64,000 nucleotides of DNA from a bacterium. GTDB taxonomy: Bacteria > Armatimonadota > Abditibacteriia > Abditibacteriales > Abditibacteriaceae. The first letter of the stretch is position 1. Each line of letters opens with the position of its first letter. The translations under genes and the position numbers were made by a program. The stretch spans positions 1 to 64,000 of the forward strand of contig SDZD01000030.1 in the NCBI GenBank assembly GCA_004172935.1. Direction: 5' to 3'. Shown here piece after piece: positions 24,485-33,866 of this stretch. The notes beneath the pieces are model-generated. The model was not told where the DNA came from, made no database searches, and worked only from the letters and a program-made list of their open reading frames with translations.

Positions 24485-25564
24485 TTATTTTTTGAGCGCG
24501 CGACGATAGACCTCAAGGGTTTGCTTTGCGACGGATTCCCAACTCCATTTTTGGACGCATTCGAAATTATGATAGCCCATTGCGTTTAAATCGCTGCTTT
24601 TATTGAGGGCAGAGCGCAGAGATTTGAGCAAGCCATCTTTATCGTCGGGGTCGTAGAGGAATCCGCCTTTGTCATCGAGAGTTTCGCCTATACAACCCCG
24701 GCGCGGCGCGATGCAGGCGCGTCCAAATGACATCGCGAGCAGAACTGCGCCGGAAGTGAGAATGTCGCGGTAGGGGAATACCACGGCATCAGCGGCGTTC
24801 ATGTAGGTTTGCAACTCTTCGTCGGGGACGAAGCCGGGAGCGAAGCGAATGTGACTGTTGTTACCAATGGCTTGCTGAATTTGCTCTACCGTTCCTTCGC
24901 CGCTGGGTTTGCCCGCTATGAGAAGGAACGGTTTGCTGGCCTCATCTACCTCCTCCGCGATTTGATGGAAGGCTTTTATCAAGTCCAGCACGCCTTTATA
25001 GGGGCGGATTTGGCCGACGAAAGCAAAAACCAAGGCCTCCTGGGGCAAGTTGAGTTTGGCCCTTGCCTGTTCGTGGGATATGGTATTGGGATAGGATGCG
25101 ACGTAGTTACCGTGCGGGACGACATGCACCTTTCTGGATGGCAAGTGGAAAGAGCGTGCCACTTCGGTTTTCGCGCACTCGCAGTGCGCGATAACCGCGT
25201 CGCAGTGGCGCAAGAAATGGCGTTGGAGGCGACGCTCCAGAGTAGGGAAGGGGCTTTCGTGCGACTGGATATTGTGGGCTGTCCAAACGATTTTGATGCC
25301 GCGTGCCTTTAGCACGAGAATCTGTGCGATCAAGGACAGTGACAGGGCGACGGTTTTGGGGGCCGATGGGCGCACCATGTAGGGGTGCAGCCAGTGGAAG
25401 TGCAAGATGTCGGCATTCCAGCGTTTCAGTGCCGAGCGAAAGAATGTGCCACCGCCACCACCGGGCAGTGTTTCGACCTCCAATTTTCCCAAAGCGTCCA
25501 TCAGTTCGGTTTGGTACAAATTGTCTTCATAAAACGGCAAATGAACGACTTTAAGGGTTTTCAT
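24485..25564 (-). CDS. Glycosyltransferase family 4 protein
   Basis: A 359-residue GT-B enzyme. It has VVHLPFYEDNLYQTELMDAL at the start, WTAHNIQSHE, FVGQIRPYKGVLDLIKAF and FPYRDILTSGAVLLAMSFGR, the variant of the donor-site motif in which Ser-Gly replaces the first Glu. Its start overlaps the end of the preceding gene by four bases, which implies translational coupling. Confidence 0.9.
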   Translation of the reverse strand: MKTLKVVHLPFYEDNLYQTELMDALGKLEVETLPGGGGGTFFRSALKRWNADILHFHWLHPYMVRPSAPKTVALSLSLIAQILVLKARGIKIVWTAHNIQSHESPFPTLERRLQRHFLRHCDAVIAHCECAKTEVARSFHLPSRKVHVVPHGNYVASYPNTISHEQARAKLNLPQEALVFAFVGQIRPYKGVLDLIKAFHQIAEEVDEASKPFLLIAGKPSGEGTVEQIQQAIGNNSHIRFAPGFVPDEELQTYMNAADAVVFPYRDILTSGAVLLAMSFGRACIAPRRGCIGETLDDKGGFLYDPDDKDGLLKSLRSALNKSSDLNAMGYHNFECVQKWSWESVAKQTLEVYRRALKK

Positions 25565-26361
25565 TTTGTGAGAGAAAATTCTCGGCGTAGTGCTGAAGTA
25601 GCCAATTTTCGTTGCGGCAAAGTGGTTATGAATCGCCGCTGATTGCCCAGTATCTGGCGAACGTGATCCAATAGTGTTGTTGGCTGTTTTATGCCAGAGG
25701 GTTGCCTCAGATGTGAGGCATTGTTTTCACCGTGGCTGAGTACGTAAATAGCGCCTGGGAATGGCAGTGGTTCTAGAGGAGTACCGCGCGAGTCAAGTTG
25801 GCCGCGAATTGCTGTGTGACCATACCGGAGAATGACACACTCTTCAAAGTCGCGCACTGGGTCTTCGGGCAACTCGACCAGTCGAGCATTTATGACGGCG
25901 CTGGTGCCACACACCTTATATAAGTCGTTACGGAGGAATAGCCACGGCGATCCCGCGTCGTAGGTATAGCCTTTTTCGAAAGCCCAGCCATTGGCGTTGG
26001 GATGAGCGTGAGCATATTCCACGAGACGACGACTCACTAAATCATCCGCGTCCATGAGCATCAGGAAATCGGGATTGAAATCTCGTGCTCGGCTTAAACC
26101 AACTGCGAGCTTTTTGAATTTATCTTCCTGTCGGGATTTTTTTTGAGATAGGTCGGGTGCCGGGAAATCGACGCTCAAAAATTCGACGCGAGGATCGGAA
26201 AATCCAGCCAGTTGTGGGATTTCATGGCATACCACGAACACGCGCAGGTTCGAATCTGTTTGAGCGCATACCGAACGAAGAGTTTTTTCCAATATGCGGC
26301 ATACACTTTCCCAGTTGCTGGAAACCGATTGGCTCTTCAAAGCCATAACGAAACAAAACAT
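25561..26361 (-). CDS. GT-A-type glycosyltransferase-like protein
   Basis: A 266-residue protein with a nucleotide-sugar transferase pattern. SVCAQTDSNLRVFVVCHE resembles the first strands of GT2 enzymes and FLMLMDADDLVSRRL carries the DxD. Otherwise it is divergent from the other GT2 members of the locus. It overlaps the next gene by four bases. The function is probably glycan synthesis; the donor is unknown. Confidence 0.78.
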   Translation of the reverse strand: MFCFVMALKSQSVSSNWESVCRILEKTLRSVCAQTDSNLRVFVVCHEIPQLAGFSDPRVEFLSVDFPAPDLSQKKSRQEDKFKKLAVGLSRARDFNPDFLMLMDADDLVSRRLVEYAHAHPNANGWAFEKGYTYDAGSPWLFLRNDLYKVCGTSAVINARLVELPEDPVRDFEECVILRYGHTAIRGQLDSRGTPLEPLPFPGAIYVLSHGENNASHLRQPSGIKQPTTLLDHVRQILGNQRRFITTLPQRKLATSALRREFSLTK

Positions 26362-26367
26362 TTATTT

Positions 26368-27303
26368 CTATTTTAAGGACAAGAAATTATCGCGTACTAA
26401 GCGCTTTATTCCTTCACTATACATTAAATGCCGTATAGAACCTACATAATGTCGGCTTTGATAGAGAGAGCCGGGGGTAAGATGCACGTTGTAGGATTCT
26501 GGTAGAATTTCGCAGCCGAACCGTGCTGAACACAGCATATAGAGCGTTTGTTCGATGCGCCAGAAATGTTCGTTGATATTCGGTATCTTTAAAAATTCTT
26601 CGATCCAATCTAATCGGAGAGAATCAATGAAAATTAAGCCCAGTCCCGAATTGAAGCATTCGACACAATTGACACCGGTCTGCTGTTTGACTGTTTTTGG
26701 ATCAACGAGCGAGGCTTCTTTGGCATCACGATTAACCGTATTCAACTGGTAATTTGGATCTTCGATACGCTCTAACAGAGTTGTGGGTTCGGCGAAGAAA
26801 AGTACATCGGAATCGAGCAACAGCATTCGCTTACTCTTTGCCTCAGCTGGAAAGTCGAATATTTTGGGGGCCAACAGATTTTTCTTGCGGAACTCAAGGC
26901 TACGAGGATAATTTTCGAGGCGTTCGTAAGCGTGTTGATCGGCATCGGCCCTTTTGACAAGGCGAGCCTGTGGGAAATGCTTGAGTAGGGTTGCGCGGAT
27001 GTCATCTGTCAGCGAGCCATCGTCGTGAATGCACAGAGCATAGTGGCGTTTGGAGTAGTGGTAGAACGACTTCAATGCCCACAGGAGATTCAGCCAATCG
27101 GAAGCGGAAGTGAGGACGTGAATTTCGCAACTTAAGTCGCTGGTGTCCGTGACAGGGCGAGTTTGAAGAATACGTGGGCGGACTACATCGCGATAATAGG
27201 CGGTGCGCAATCCATGCTTGAACTTAACTCGCGTATGATACAGAAGGCTTCCAATTGACATAAATAGTAATTTGCAGGTTTTGAGCTTTTCTGGCGTTAT
27301 CAA
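26368..27303 (-). CDS. Glycosyltransferase-like protein (GT8-like pattern)
   Basis: A 311-residue protein. A nucleotide-diphospho-sugar transferase fold is suggested by EIHVLTSASDWLNLLWALKS, then KRMLLLDSDVLFFAEP with DxD and NSGLGLIFIDSL in the acceptor area. This order recalls GT8-type enzymes. It overlaps the preceding gene by four bases. The exact family is uncertain. Confidence 0.72.
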   Translation of the reverse strand: MITPEKLKTCKLLFMSIGSLLYHTRVKFKHGLRTAYYRDVVRPRILQTRPVTDTSDLSCEIHVLTSASDWLNLLWALKSFYHYSKRHYALCIHDDGSLTDDIRATLLKHFPQARLVKRADADQHAYERLENYPRSLEFRKKNLLAPKIFDFPAEAKSKRMLLLDSDVLFFAEPTTLLERIEDPNYQLNTVNRDAKEASLVDPKTVKQQTGVNCVECFNSGLGLIFIDSLRLDWIEEFLKIPNINEHFWRIEQTLYMLCSARFGCEILPESYNVHLTPGSLYQSRHYVGSIRHLMYSEGIKRLVRDNFLSLK

Positions 27304-28538
27304 CGCGCCTTGAACTCTTTCTGTACTAGGGCATAGTAGTCCAGCAGTTCAGGAATTGCATGATCGGGATGTAACTTAGCGATTCTCTGGTGAGCAAAAC
27401 CCCCCATTTTATCTCGCTCTTCAGGAGAAAGTTGCCACGCGCGAATGATGGCCTTACTCAATGCTTCTGGATTGCCGGGTTCCACCAGAAAACCTGATTT
27501 CCCATCATCTATAAGTGCCTCGAAGCACGAGCCAGTGGTTGCCACGACCACGCGGTTGACGCCCATTGATTCCAGGCAGGTATTGGGGAGGTTATCGACC
27601 AGTGAAGGTAGTACCACAACACGAGCGTTTTCAATCAGCGGATACAGGCGATCATGGCGTGTTGAACCCAGAACCATGACTCTGTCAGCTAATTTCTCGC
27701 TGCCATCAGGGTCGGCGGTTTTTAGTTGTGCGCTAATCCATTCGCTCATGGGTTTGCCATCTGGCGCCTTTGCGTCTGGACCGACGAAGACCATCTTCAA
27801 ATCGGGCACGGCTCGAAGCACGGCGGGTAGCGCTTGCGCCAAGATATGGACGCCCTTCATCTGGGTCATGCGCCCAAAGAACAAGGCATAGTCGCTTCCG
27901 GCGCATGTTTCGTTGTAAAGCGAGGGATCGGGGGAAGGCTCCTCGGAGAAGAAGGGAGTTTCTACGACTTTGACTTTGACTTTGTAGTCGTCTTCGACAA
28001 ATTTCGCGACATAGCGCGTGGGGCCATAAATCCAGCGTGTGCCCTTGATGGCGCGCTTTTCCAGTTTCCAGCGCGCACGAACGCCTTTGGTTTCTTTGAC
28101 GCCCGCGATTTTATCCCACACGGGACGATAGCTAGAGAGGCGTGTTACAACGGGAACACGCTTTTCTTTCTTGAAGAACAAACCGACCGAACTCACGTTG
28201 GCGACTTGTACCAAGTCGAACTTCTCTTTGCGTGAAATCTGCTTCCAGCGACGCGATAAGCACCAAGCTGCTTTGATGTCCTGGTAGACGCCGTAATATT
28301 GGCGCGGCACTAATGGGTCGATGTGATCGAAGAAGAAATGCTTGTCCCACACCGGAAGAACACGGTGAACCGTGACGCCACGATAATCAATCGTGCCGTT
28401 TTCTTTGGCGCGCGTCATGACATGGACATCATGCCCACGCTCTGCGAGGGCAACAGAAACGCGGCCCAAATAATTAGCTAGACCGCCCGAAAAATTTGGC
28501 TCGGTTACATATTCAGGTGAAACAAAACAAATTCTCAT
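27300..28538 (-). CDS. Glycosyltransferase family 4 protein
   Basis: A 412-residue GT-B enzyme with a typical N-terminal glycine stretch (EPNFSGGLANYLGRVS), FFGRMTQMKGVHILAQALP and LPSLVDNLPNTCLESMGVNR. It opens the second, downstream part of the minus-strand locus after a 207-base gap, so it may have its own promoter there. Confidence 0.92.
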   Translation of the reverse strand: MRICFVSPEYVTEPNFSGGLANYLGRVSVALAERGHDVHVMTRAKENGTIDYRGVTVHRVLPVWDKHFFFDHIDPLVPRQYYGVYQDIKAAWCLSRRWKQISRKEKFDLVQVANVSSVGLFFKKEKRVPVVTRLSSYRPVWDKIAGVKETKGVRARWKLEKRAIKGTRWIYGPTRYVAKFVEDDYKVKVKVVETPFFSEEPSPDPSLYNETCAGSDYALFFGRMTQMKGVHILAQALPAVLRAVPDLKMVFVGPDAKAPDGKPMSEWISAQLKTADPDGSEKLADRVMVLGSTRHDRLYPLIENARVVVLPSLVDNLPNTCLESMGVNRVVVATTGSCFEALIDDGKSGFLVEPGNPEALSKAIIRAWQLSPEERDKMGGFAHQRIAKLHPDHAIPELLDYYALVQKEFKAR

Positions 28539-28745
28539 GCGGTTTAATTAGTTATCGTTTTTGTCGTAGAGTCACTACTTGAGTTGCCTCTTAGTGATAA
28601 TTAGGTTCGGAAATGGTACAGGCAGATTGTTGCTATTTGCCCCCAACAGGTCGGCGCGTCTAGTATGCGTAGGCTTGCTTTAAGCCATACCTCGTCTTCG
28701 GTCAATACACCCTTTACTGCGAAGTAACCAAGAAACCGAGGTGTG

Positions 28746-29699
28746 TCATTTTCTCTTAATCAGGGAGGCGGTACGCCTTGCTGTCGCGAGAGCTTGTTCA
28801 ACACGAAATGGGCCTACTGCACGAGCGAGCATTTTGTAGGCATTACGCTCCTCGTATTCGATTGGTTGCCCTGCAGCTAGTTCATTGGCTCGCTTGAATC
28901 CTTTTTCCGCTACTTGATTTGCTCCATTGCGGTAGGCGTAAATAGAGTGCTGGAATAGTCTTCCTGCGAGGGCCAAGCGGCGCTCTTGAGTGAAATCGTA
29001 AGGCGGCTTCTCCAAAATTTGGCTCAACTCGAGCAGTAGTTCGACCATGTGACCGGCAGGTTGGACGCTACGGGTGATGCGAGGGCCATCGTGGTTGCGG
29101 TGTTCGCACAGGTAGTCGTCAATGTAGTGAATTTTGATGTTCGTTGCCCCAATCCGAACATGCAGGTCGTATTCCTGGGCACGTTTGACGCCTTCGCGGA
29201 ATCCTCCAACGCGCTCTATGCACTCGCGGCGGTGCAGTGGCCCCTCGGTGCTAAGCCCTTGCCTCAAACAGTAAACACCTGAGTCAACGCCAACAGGCGA
29301 CATGACCTTGGCCTTTTTAGGGCGCATCGGGCGGTCATCGCCGAACAAGAATCCGTGGCAGAACACTAAATCGGCCTCGCCGCTTTCCAAAAACGGAAGT
29401 TGGCGTTCAAATTTTGTGGGGACTAGTCGGTCATCGGCGTCGAGAAATTGAATGTACTTTCCACTCGACAACTCGAATGCGCGGTTGCGTGTTGCACAGG
29501 CGCCGCGATTTGGGTTCGCCTCGAAGATGATTTTATCTCCGAAGCTTTTTAGTACATCGACGCTTCCATCCGTGGAACCATCATCTACGACCACAACCTC
29601 GACGTTCGAGTGAGTTTGGTTGAACACACTTTCGATTGCCTCGGCCACAAATTTCTCTGTGTTAAAGCAAGGAATGCAAACGCTTACTAAGGGTGTCAT
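28746..29699 (-). CDS. Glycosyltransferase family 2 protein
   Basis: A 317-residue GT-A enzyme with VSVCIPCFNTEKFVAEAIES, VVDDGSTDGS and QFLDADDRL, then CIERVGGFREGVKRAQEYDL in the base region. The C-terminal 90 residues are helical and lack a membrane segment. Its start overlaps the acetyltransferase gene by four bases. A 207-base gap follows it. Confidence 0.9.
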   Translation of the reverse strand: MTPLVSVCIPCFNTEKFVAEAIESVFNQTHSNVEVVVVDDGSTDGSVDVLKSFGDKIIFEANPNRGACATRNRAFELSSGKYIQFLDADDRLVPTKFERQLPFLESGEADLVFCHGFLFGDDRPMRPKKAKVMSPVGVDSGVYCLRQGLSTEGPLHRRECIERVGGFREGVKRAQEYDLHVRIGATNIKIHYIDDYLCEHRNHDGPRITRSVQPAGHMVELLLELSQILEKPPYDFTQERRLALAGRLFQHSIYAYRNGANQVAEKGFKRANELAAGQPIEYEERNAYKMLARAVGPFRVEQALATARRTASLIKRK

Positions 29700-30289
29700 G
29701 AAGAAGATGATTCAAATGGTTGGCCACGATGATTGCTATATAATCGTGCCTCTTCCAGTTGATTGTAATGTTCGGGATCACGTTGTCCGATGATGCGCCA
29801 TTTCTGGCTGCCGATAATTGCTCCGGGTGGGACGACACCGGACACTGTCGTGCCCATGCCAATAATGGCCCCATCGCCAATGACTGTGCCGGGGGCGATG
29901 CATACGTTCATACCAATCCAGACGTTGCGCCCAATTACAACGGGTTTCTTTAGATAGACCGCATCATAGGGGAGACGTTCACCTGCCGCGTTGTGGTTGA
30001 CACTGTAGAGCAGCAGATTACGGCTAATCATGGTGTTATCACCAATCGTCAGACCGCCATCGGCCCGAATGAAGGCATTTTCGCCGATGTGAACGTTGTC
30101 GCCAATTTCTAGGTGCTTTCCCCCGCTCAAGCGAATCGGGCTTTCAATATGCACGTCCTTGCCGCACTTTTTAAAGGTTGCGATTAGCTCATTGACATGG
30201 CGTTCACGTTCGCGGCCTTCAGTTATTTTGAGCAAATGATATAGCTTCAGTACGGCTTTATCTCTGACTCGCTGCAACGTCTTTATCAT
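29696..30289 (-). CDS. Sugar O-acetyltransferase, left-handed beta-helix
   Basis: A 197-residue protein with hexapeptide repeats from about 60 to 165 (HLEIGDNVHIGENAFIRADG, then VVIGRNVWIGMNVCIAPGT). SVNHNAAG supplies the His typical of maltose/galactoside acetyltransferase relatives. It probably decorates the polysaccharide with acetyl groups. It lies between Wzt and a GT2 gene. Confidence 0.88.
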   Translation of the reverse strand: MIKTLQRVRDKAVLKLYHLLKITEGRERERHVNELIATFKKCGKDVHIESPIRLSGGKHLEIGDNVHIGENAFIRADGGLTIGDNTMISRNLLLYSVNHNAAGERLPYDAVYLKKPVVIGRNVWIGMNVCIAPGTVIGDGAIIGMGTTVSGVVPPGAIIGSQKWRIIGQRDPEHYNQLEEARLYSNHRGQPFESSSS

Positions 30290-30298
30290 GATTTAGGC

Positions 30299-31576
30299 TC
30301 AGCGGGCGCCTCCCTGCAACGACCACTTCTGCCGACTATAGACGACACCGCCTACGCGCTTACCAGAGTTGTTGAAGAAGTCGGTTGGCAGAATTGTGAA
30401 AGCAAATGCATGTTGTATGTTTTGCAGTTGGGTTCCGTTATGGTCGAGGCCAAGGCTGACCGCATAGCGTCCCGGTGCCAGTGCTAAATCGTCTACTTCG
30501 CAGCGGAGTACGAAAGTACCCTGCACTGAACGTGTGGTCAACTCTGGCGCACATTTGGTGTGGAACGATGTGACTCGAATACCACGAGCATTTTCCATCG
30601 CGATGCCCAAAGTGGGGCGCGTCCCCTGTGTGGGGGCATAGCATTCCACTTCAAAGATAAGAGGCGCACCGATGGCAAAGCTGCCCTCGATAGAAACCCC
30701 ATCCTCCCTTTCTGTCGTGATGACCTGGGCCTTTCTTATGTGTGTTTCGGTCTTGGCAAGGGCATTTGTATCTGCCAGATATAAACCTTCTTTGTCACCC
30801 TCGCGGCCCACATCATAATAGCGGCGGATACCTTCCAGTGTGCTGCCATCGAATTCGACGGTTCCCGCATTGAGAAGCACCACTCGTGAGCAAAGCGATT
30901 CGACAGCGGCCATGTTGTGCGAGACGAACAGCACGGTGCGTCCTGCCCCTGCGACCTGGTTCATTTTGCCCAGGCACTTCTGTTGGAAGGCCATGTCGCC
31001 CACGGCTAATACCTCGTCGACGATCATAATTTCGGGTTCGAGGTGGGCCGCGACCGAAAACGCGAGGCGCGTATACATGCCGCTGGAGTAGCGTTTGACC
31101 GGCGTATCAATGAACTTTCCGACTTCCGAAAATTCGACGATTTCATCGAACTTGCTACGGATTTCATTACGGCTCATTCCCAGGATGGCACCGTTCATGA
31201 AAATGTTTTCCCGGCCCGTCAGTTCGGGATGGAATCCAGTTCCCACTTCGAGGAGTGATCCTACACGACCGTTAATTTGTGCCCGACCTTCGGTTAGCCC
31301 AGTAATACGGGACAGCACTTTGAGCAGAGTGGATTTGCCCGCACCGTTACGTCCGACGATGCCCACCACTTCGCCCTGTCTGACATCAAAGGAGATGTCT
31401 TTCAATGCCCAGAAAGTGTTCTCGCCTCCATCGGTCGGTGCGCGCCTTTCGCGAATGCGACGTAGGGGGGCGCTCGCTGCATTCGTGATGGACTCGCGAA
31501 ATGTCGTGGGTCTTTCGTTCGCACCGATACGATATAACTTGCTGAGATGGTCGATGCTGATAGCGATGTCGTTCAT
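30299..31576 (-). CDS. wzt: Polysaccharide ABC exporter ATPase with C-terminal sugar-binding domain
   Basis: A 425-residue protein. The ATPase domain (about 1-250) has Walker A GIVGRNGAGKSTLL, signature YSSGMYTRLAFSVA and Walker B EIMIVDEVLAVGD. The C-terminal part (about 275-420) matches the Wzt carbohydrate-binding beta-sandwich, which recognises the finished chain end in ABC-dependent O-antigen export. It pairs with the adjacent permease Wzm (five bases away). Confidence 0.93.
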   Translation of the reverse strand: MNDIAISIDHLSKLYRIGANERPTTFRESITNAASAPLRRIRERRAPTDGGENTFWALKDISFDVRQGEVVGIVGRNGAGKSTLLKVLSRITGLTEGRAQINGRVGSLLEVGTGFHPELTGRENIFMNGAILGMSRNEIRSKFDEIVEFSEVGKFIDTPVKRYSSGMYTRLAFSVAAHLEPEIMIVDEVLAVGDMAFQQKCLGKMNQVAGAGRTVLFVSHNMAAVESLCSRVVLLNAGTVEFDGSTLEGIRRYYDVGREGDKEGLYLADTNALAKTETHIRKAQVITTEREDGVSIEGSFAIGAPLIFEVECYAPTQGTRPTLGIAMENARGIRVTSFHTKCAPELTTRSVQGTFVLRCEVDDLALAPGRYAVSLGLDHNGTQLQNIQHAFAFTILPTDFFNNSGKRVGGVVYSRQKWSLQGGAR

Positions 31577-31581
31577 GGTAA

Positions 31582-32502
31582 TTACGCGAGGTCAGCGAAC
31601 GAAGCCTCGAACCTCCGGAAATAGAATAGACCGCCAACTAACAATAAGAGCGTCGCTAATAGAGACATGCCCATAATAGGTAGAGAGATGCCTTTGCCTC
31701 CAAGCAGTGCCCACCGAAAGCCTTCGACGACCCCGGTCATGGGGTTGAGAGCGTAGAAAAGGCGGTATTTTTCAGGAACCATGCTCGCGGGGTAGGCAAC
31801 AGGGGTTGCAAACATCCAGAGTTGGGTTAAAAACGGCACGACATAGCGGACATCGCGATATTGCACGTTCAAGGCGCACAGCCAAAAGCCAATTGCTAAT
31901 GCTGCCGTGATGGCAAAGAGGAGTAGTAATGGCAGAAACACAATGCCCCAGCCTGGAACGATGTGAAAATAGGCCATCAATCCTAGTAGCACGACGAAGG
32001 CGATACAGAAGTCGACGAGGCCGGATAGAGCTGCTGACAGTGGAATGATGAGTCGGGGGAAATAGACCTTCGTCAGCAGGTTGGTGTTGCTTATCAGAGA
32101 GTTGGATGCCTGTCCGAGAGTGTTCGCGAACAGTTGCCACGGCAAAAGCGCGGTGTAGGCGAACACAGGATAAGGCAATCCATCCGATGGAATTTTTCCG
32201 AATTTTCCAAAAAATATACTGAACACGATCATGGACATCACTGGTTGAATGATGGCCCAGGCCGCGCCTAGAACAGTTTGTTTGTAGCGTACTTGCACAT
32301 CGCGCATGGCCATGAACCACAGCAATTCGCGGTAACGCCATAATTCTTTGAGGTCGACACGCTGCCAACCCCGCTCCGGTTCGAGAGCTGTCGAAAATGC
32401 GGACGATGCGGATGAGGAGGAATTCTCCTGTCCCCGTTGCGTTTCCGTGCTTCCGTCTGTCGCGGAGTAGTTATCGAGAGTGTCCGGCTTCGCTTGGTTC
32501 AT
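31582..32502 (-). CDS. wzm: Polysaccharide ABC exporter permease
   Basis: A 306-residue ABC-2 type permease. It has a 50-residue Ser-rich N-terminal tail, then DLKELWRYRELLWFMAMRDV leading to six membrane helices. GAAWAIIQPVMSMIVFSIFFG and LNPMTGVVEGFRWALLG are typical of Wzm/TagG-type exporters. With Wzt it moves lipid-linked polysaccharide across the inner membrane. Confidence 0.93.
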   Translation of the reverse strand: MNQAKPDTLDNYSATDGSTETQRGQENSSSSASSAFSTALEPERGWQRVDLKELWRYRELLWFMAMRDVQVRYKQTVLGAAWAIIQPVMSMIVFSIFFGKFGKIPSDGLPYPVFAYTALLPWQLFANTLGQASNSLISNTNLLTKVYFPRLIIPLSAALSGLVDFCIAFVVLLGLMAYFHIVPGWGIVFLPLLLLFAITAALAIGFWLCALNVQYRDVRYVVPFLTQLWMFATPVAYPASMVPEKYRLFYALNPMTGVVEGFRWALLGGKGISLPIMGMSLLATLLLLVGGLFYFRRFEASFADLA

Positions 32503-32604
32503 AGTGTTGAATTAGGGCTGATGGTAGCAGAGCCGTTATCTCATTTTGACAGAGTCAGATAAAATACAGGCTACAAAGGTTGGTCTGAATTCTTACTTCA
32601 GTTA

Positions 32605-33834
32605 TTAAGTCATTGCGCGCGAGTCTTGTATGATGCTGCGGAACAGAGTCACTAGCGATGCGGCTACTGCATCAGAATTGAGTTGATTGTTATAGAGATG
32701 AAGAGCATTACGGGCCATCTCTTCGCGTTGCTCTGGGTTAGAAAGTAAAAAGTCTAATGCTTGGGCTGCGGAGTCCACGTCGCGGGGAGCAACAGAAATT
32801 CCGTGTACATTATTTTTTAATACATCGCTAATTCCACCATCGCTGGCCCAAAGAATCGCGCATTGTGCTGCCGCTGCTTCGAGAAAGACCGTCGCAAATG
32901 GTTCGTCCCAACCAGGAGATGCAAAAACATCTGCCCACACCATTTCCTGTAGTAAGGCGGTGTTAGGCAAATAGCCCAGACGCTGGACACGCTGCTCCAA
33001 ACCATGTTTTGCAATGGCTGCGTCTACTGTTGCACTGGTTTCTCCATCGCCCACCAAACGCAGCACTGCATCGGGATGTTTTGCCGCGACGCGGGCGAAG
33101 GCTTCGACTAATAGGGGAAATCCCTTGCGTTCGTAGAACATGCCTGCGCCCAGAACTATCGCTTTTCCCTCAATTTCGGCGGGGCGGGGGGGGGTTTTCA
33201 GAGATTCTGGGATTGGCTCCACGCCATTGTGCTGTGTTCCGACCTGTGCCTGAGGGAATAAGCGATGGAGGCTGTTCTGCATTCGGCTGGAAACTCCCAG
33301 CACACGTGAGGCTCGTCCGGCGACTCTTTCGAAAATTTGGCGTCTTGCGGGCAGATGCTCACAGTCGGAAATTTCGCCGAAATCGTGGTCGAGCGTCACG
33401 AAGGGGATGTTATGTTCGCGAGTAACTTTCTCGCTGAGATAGCCATTGGCCATCGTGTGGTGGGCGAAGATGACATCCGGTTTCCATTCGCGAACCACTT
33501 TCTCCAAGAAAGGCCGGGCAGAGAGGAAGGCCAGAGCCATTTGCGGTTCGGGGCTTTTGAAGGCCATTTTTTTGAGTGGCCCCACCGGGCAGAGAAGCCA
33601 GCGGGGGTACTCTACGCAAAGCCCGTCCCAGTCCCAGGTCGGAGGGCAATGGGAGTAAGCGCGCGCACCAGCGCTAAAGCGTCCGGCCAGACGCGGCATC
33701 CACGAGGAAAACGAAACCACCCGCAATTCTACATCTGGCTGTCGCGCGAGGGCGCGCGCCTGTTGCATGGCCCAGACGCCCATGAGCGGGTTGGTTGGCT
33801 TAGGGAAAAAGCTCGCTAAAAATAAAACTCGCAT
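32605..33834 (-). CDS. Glycosyltransferase family 4 protein
   Basis: A 409-residue GT-B enzyme. MRVLFLASFFPKPTNPLMGV is the N-terminal motif, FAHHTMANGYLS and VLGAGMFYERKGFPLLVEAF lie in the middle, and PGWDEPFATVFLEAAAAQC is the donor site. It follows the GT4 gene at 33867 by 32 bases and is separated from wzm by about 100 bases. Confidence 0.91.
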   Translation of the reverse strand: MRVLFLASFFPKPTNPLMGVWAMQQARALARQPDVELRVVSFSSWMPRLAGRFSAGARAYSHCPPTWDWDGLCVEYPRWLLCPVGPLKKMAFKSPEPQMALAFLSARPFLEKVVREWKPDVIFAHHTMANGYLSEKVTREHNIPFVTLDHDFGEISDCEHLPARRQIFERVAGRASRVLGVSSRMQNSLHRLFPQAQVGTQHNGVEPIPESLKTPPRPAEIEGKAIVLGAGMFYERKGFPLLVEAFARVAAKHPDAVLRLVGDGETSATVDAAIAKHGLEQRVQRLGYLPNTALLQEMVWADVFASPGWDEPFATVFLEAAAAQCAILWASDGGISDVLKNNVHGISVAPRDVDSAAQALDFLLSNPEQREEMARNALHLYNNQLNSDAVAASLVTLFRSIIQDSRAMT

Positions 33835-33866
33835 GGGTCAGTTGTTCTTTGTTGCCGCTGTACCAA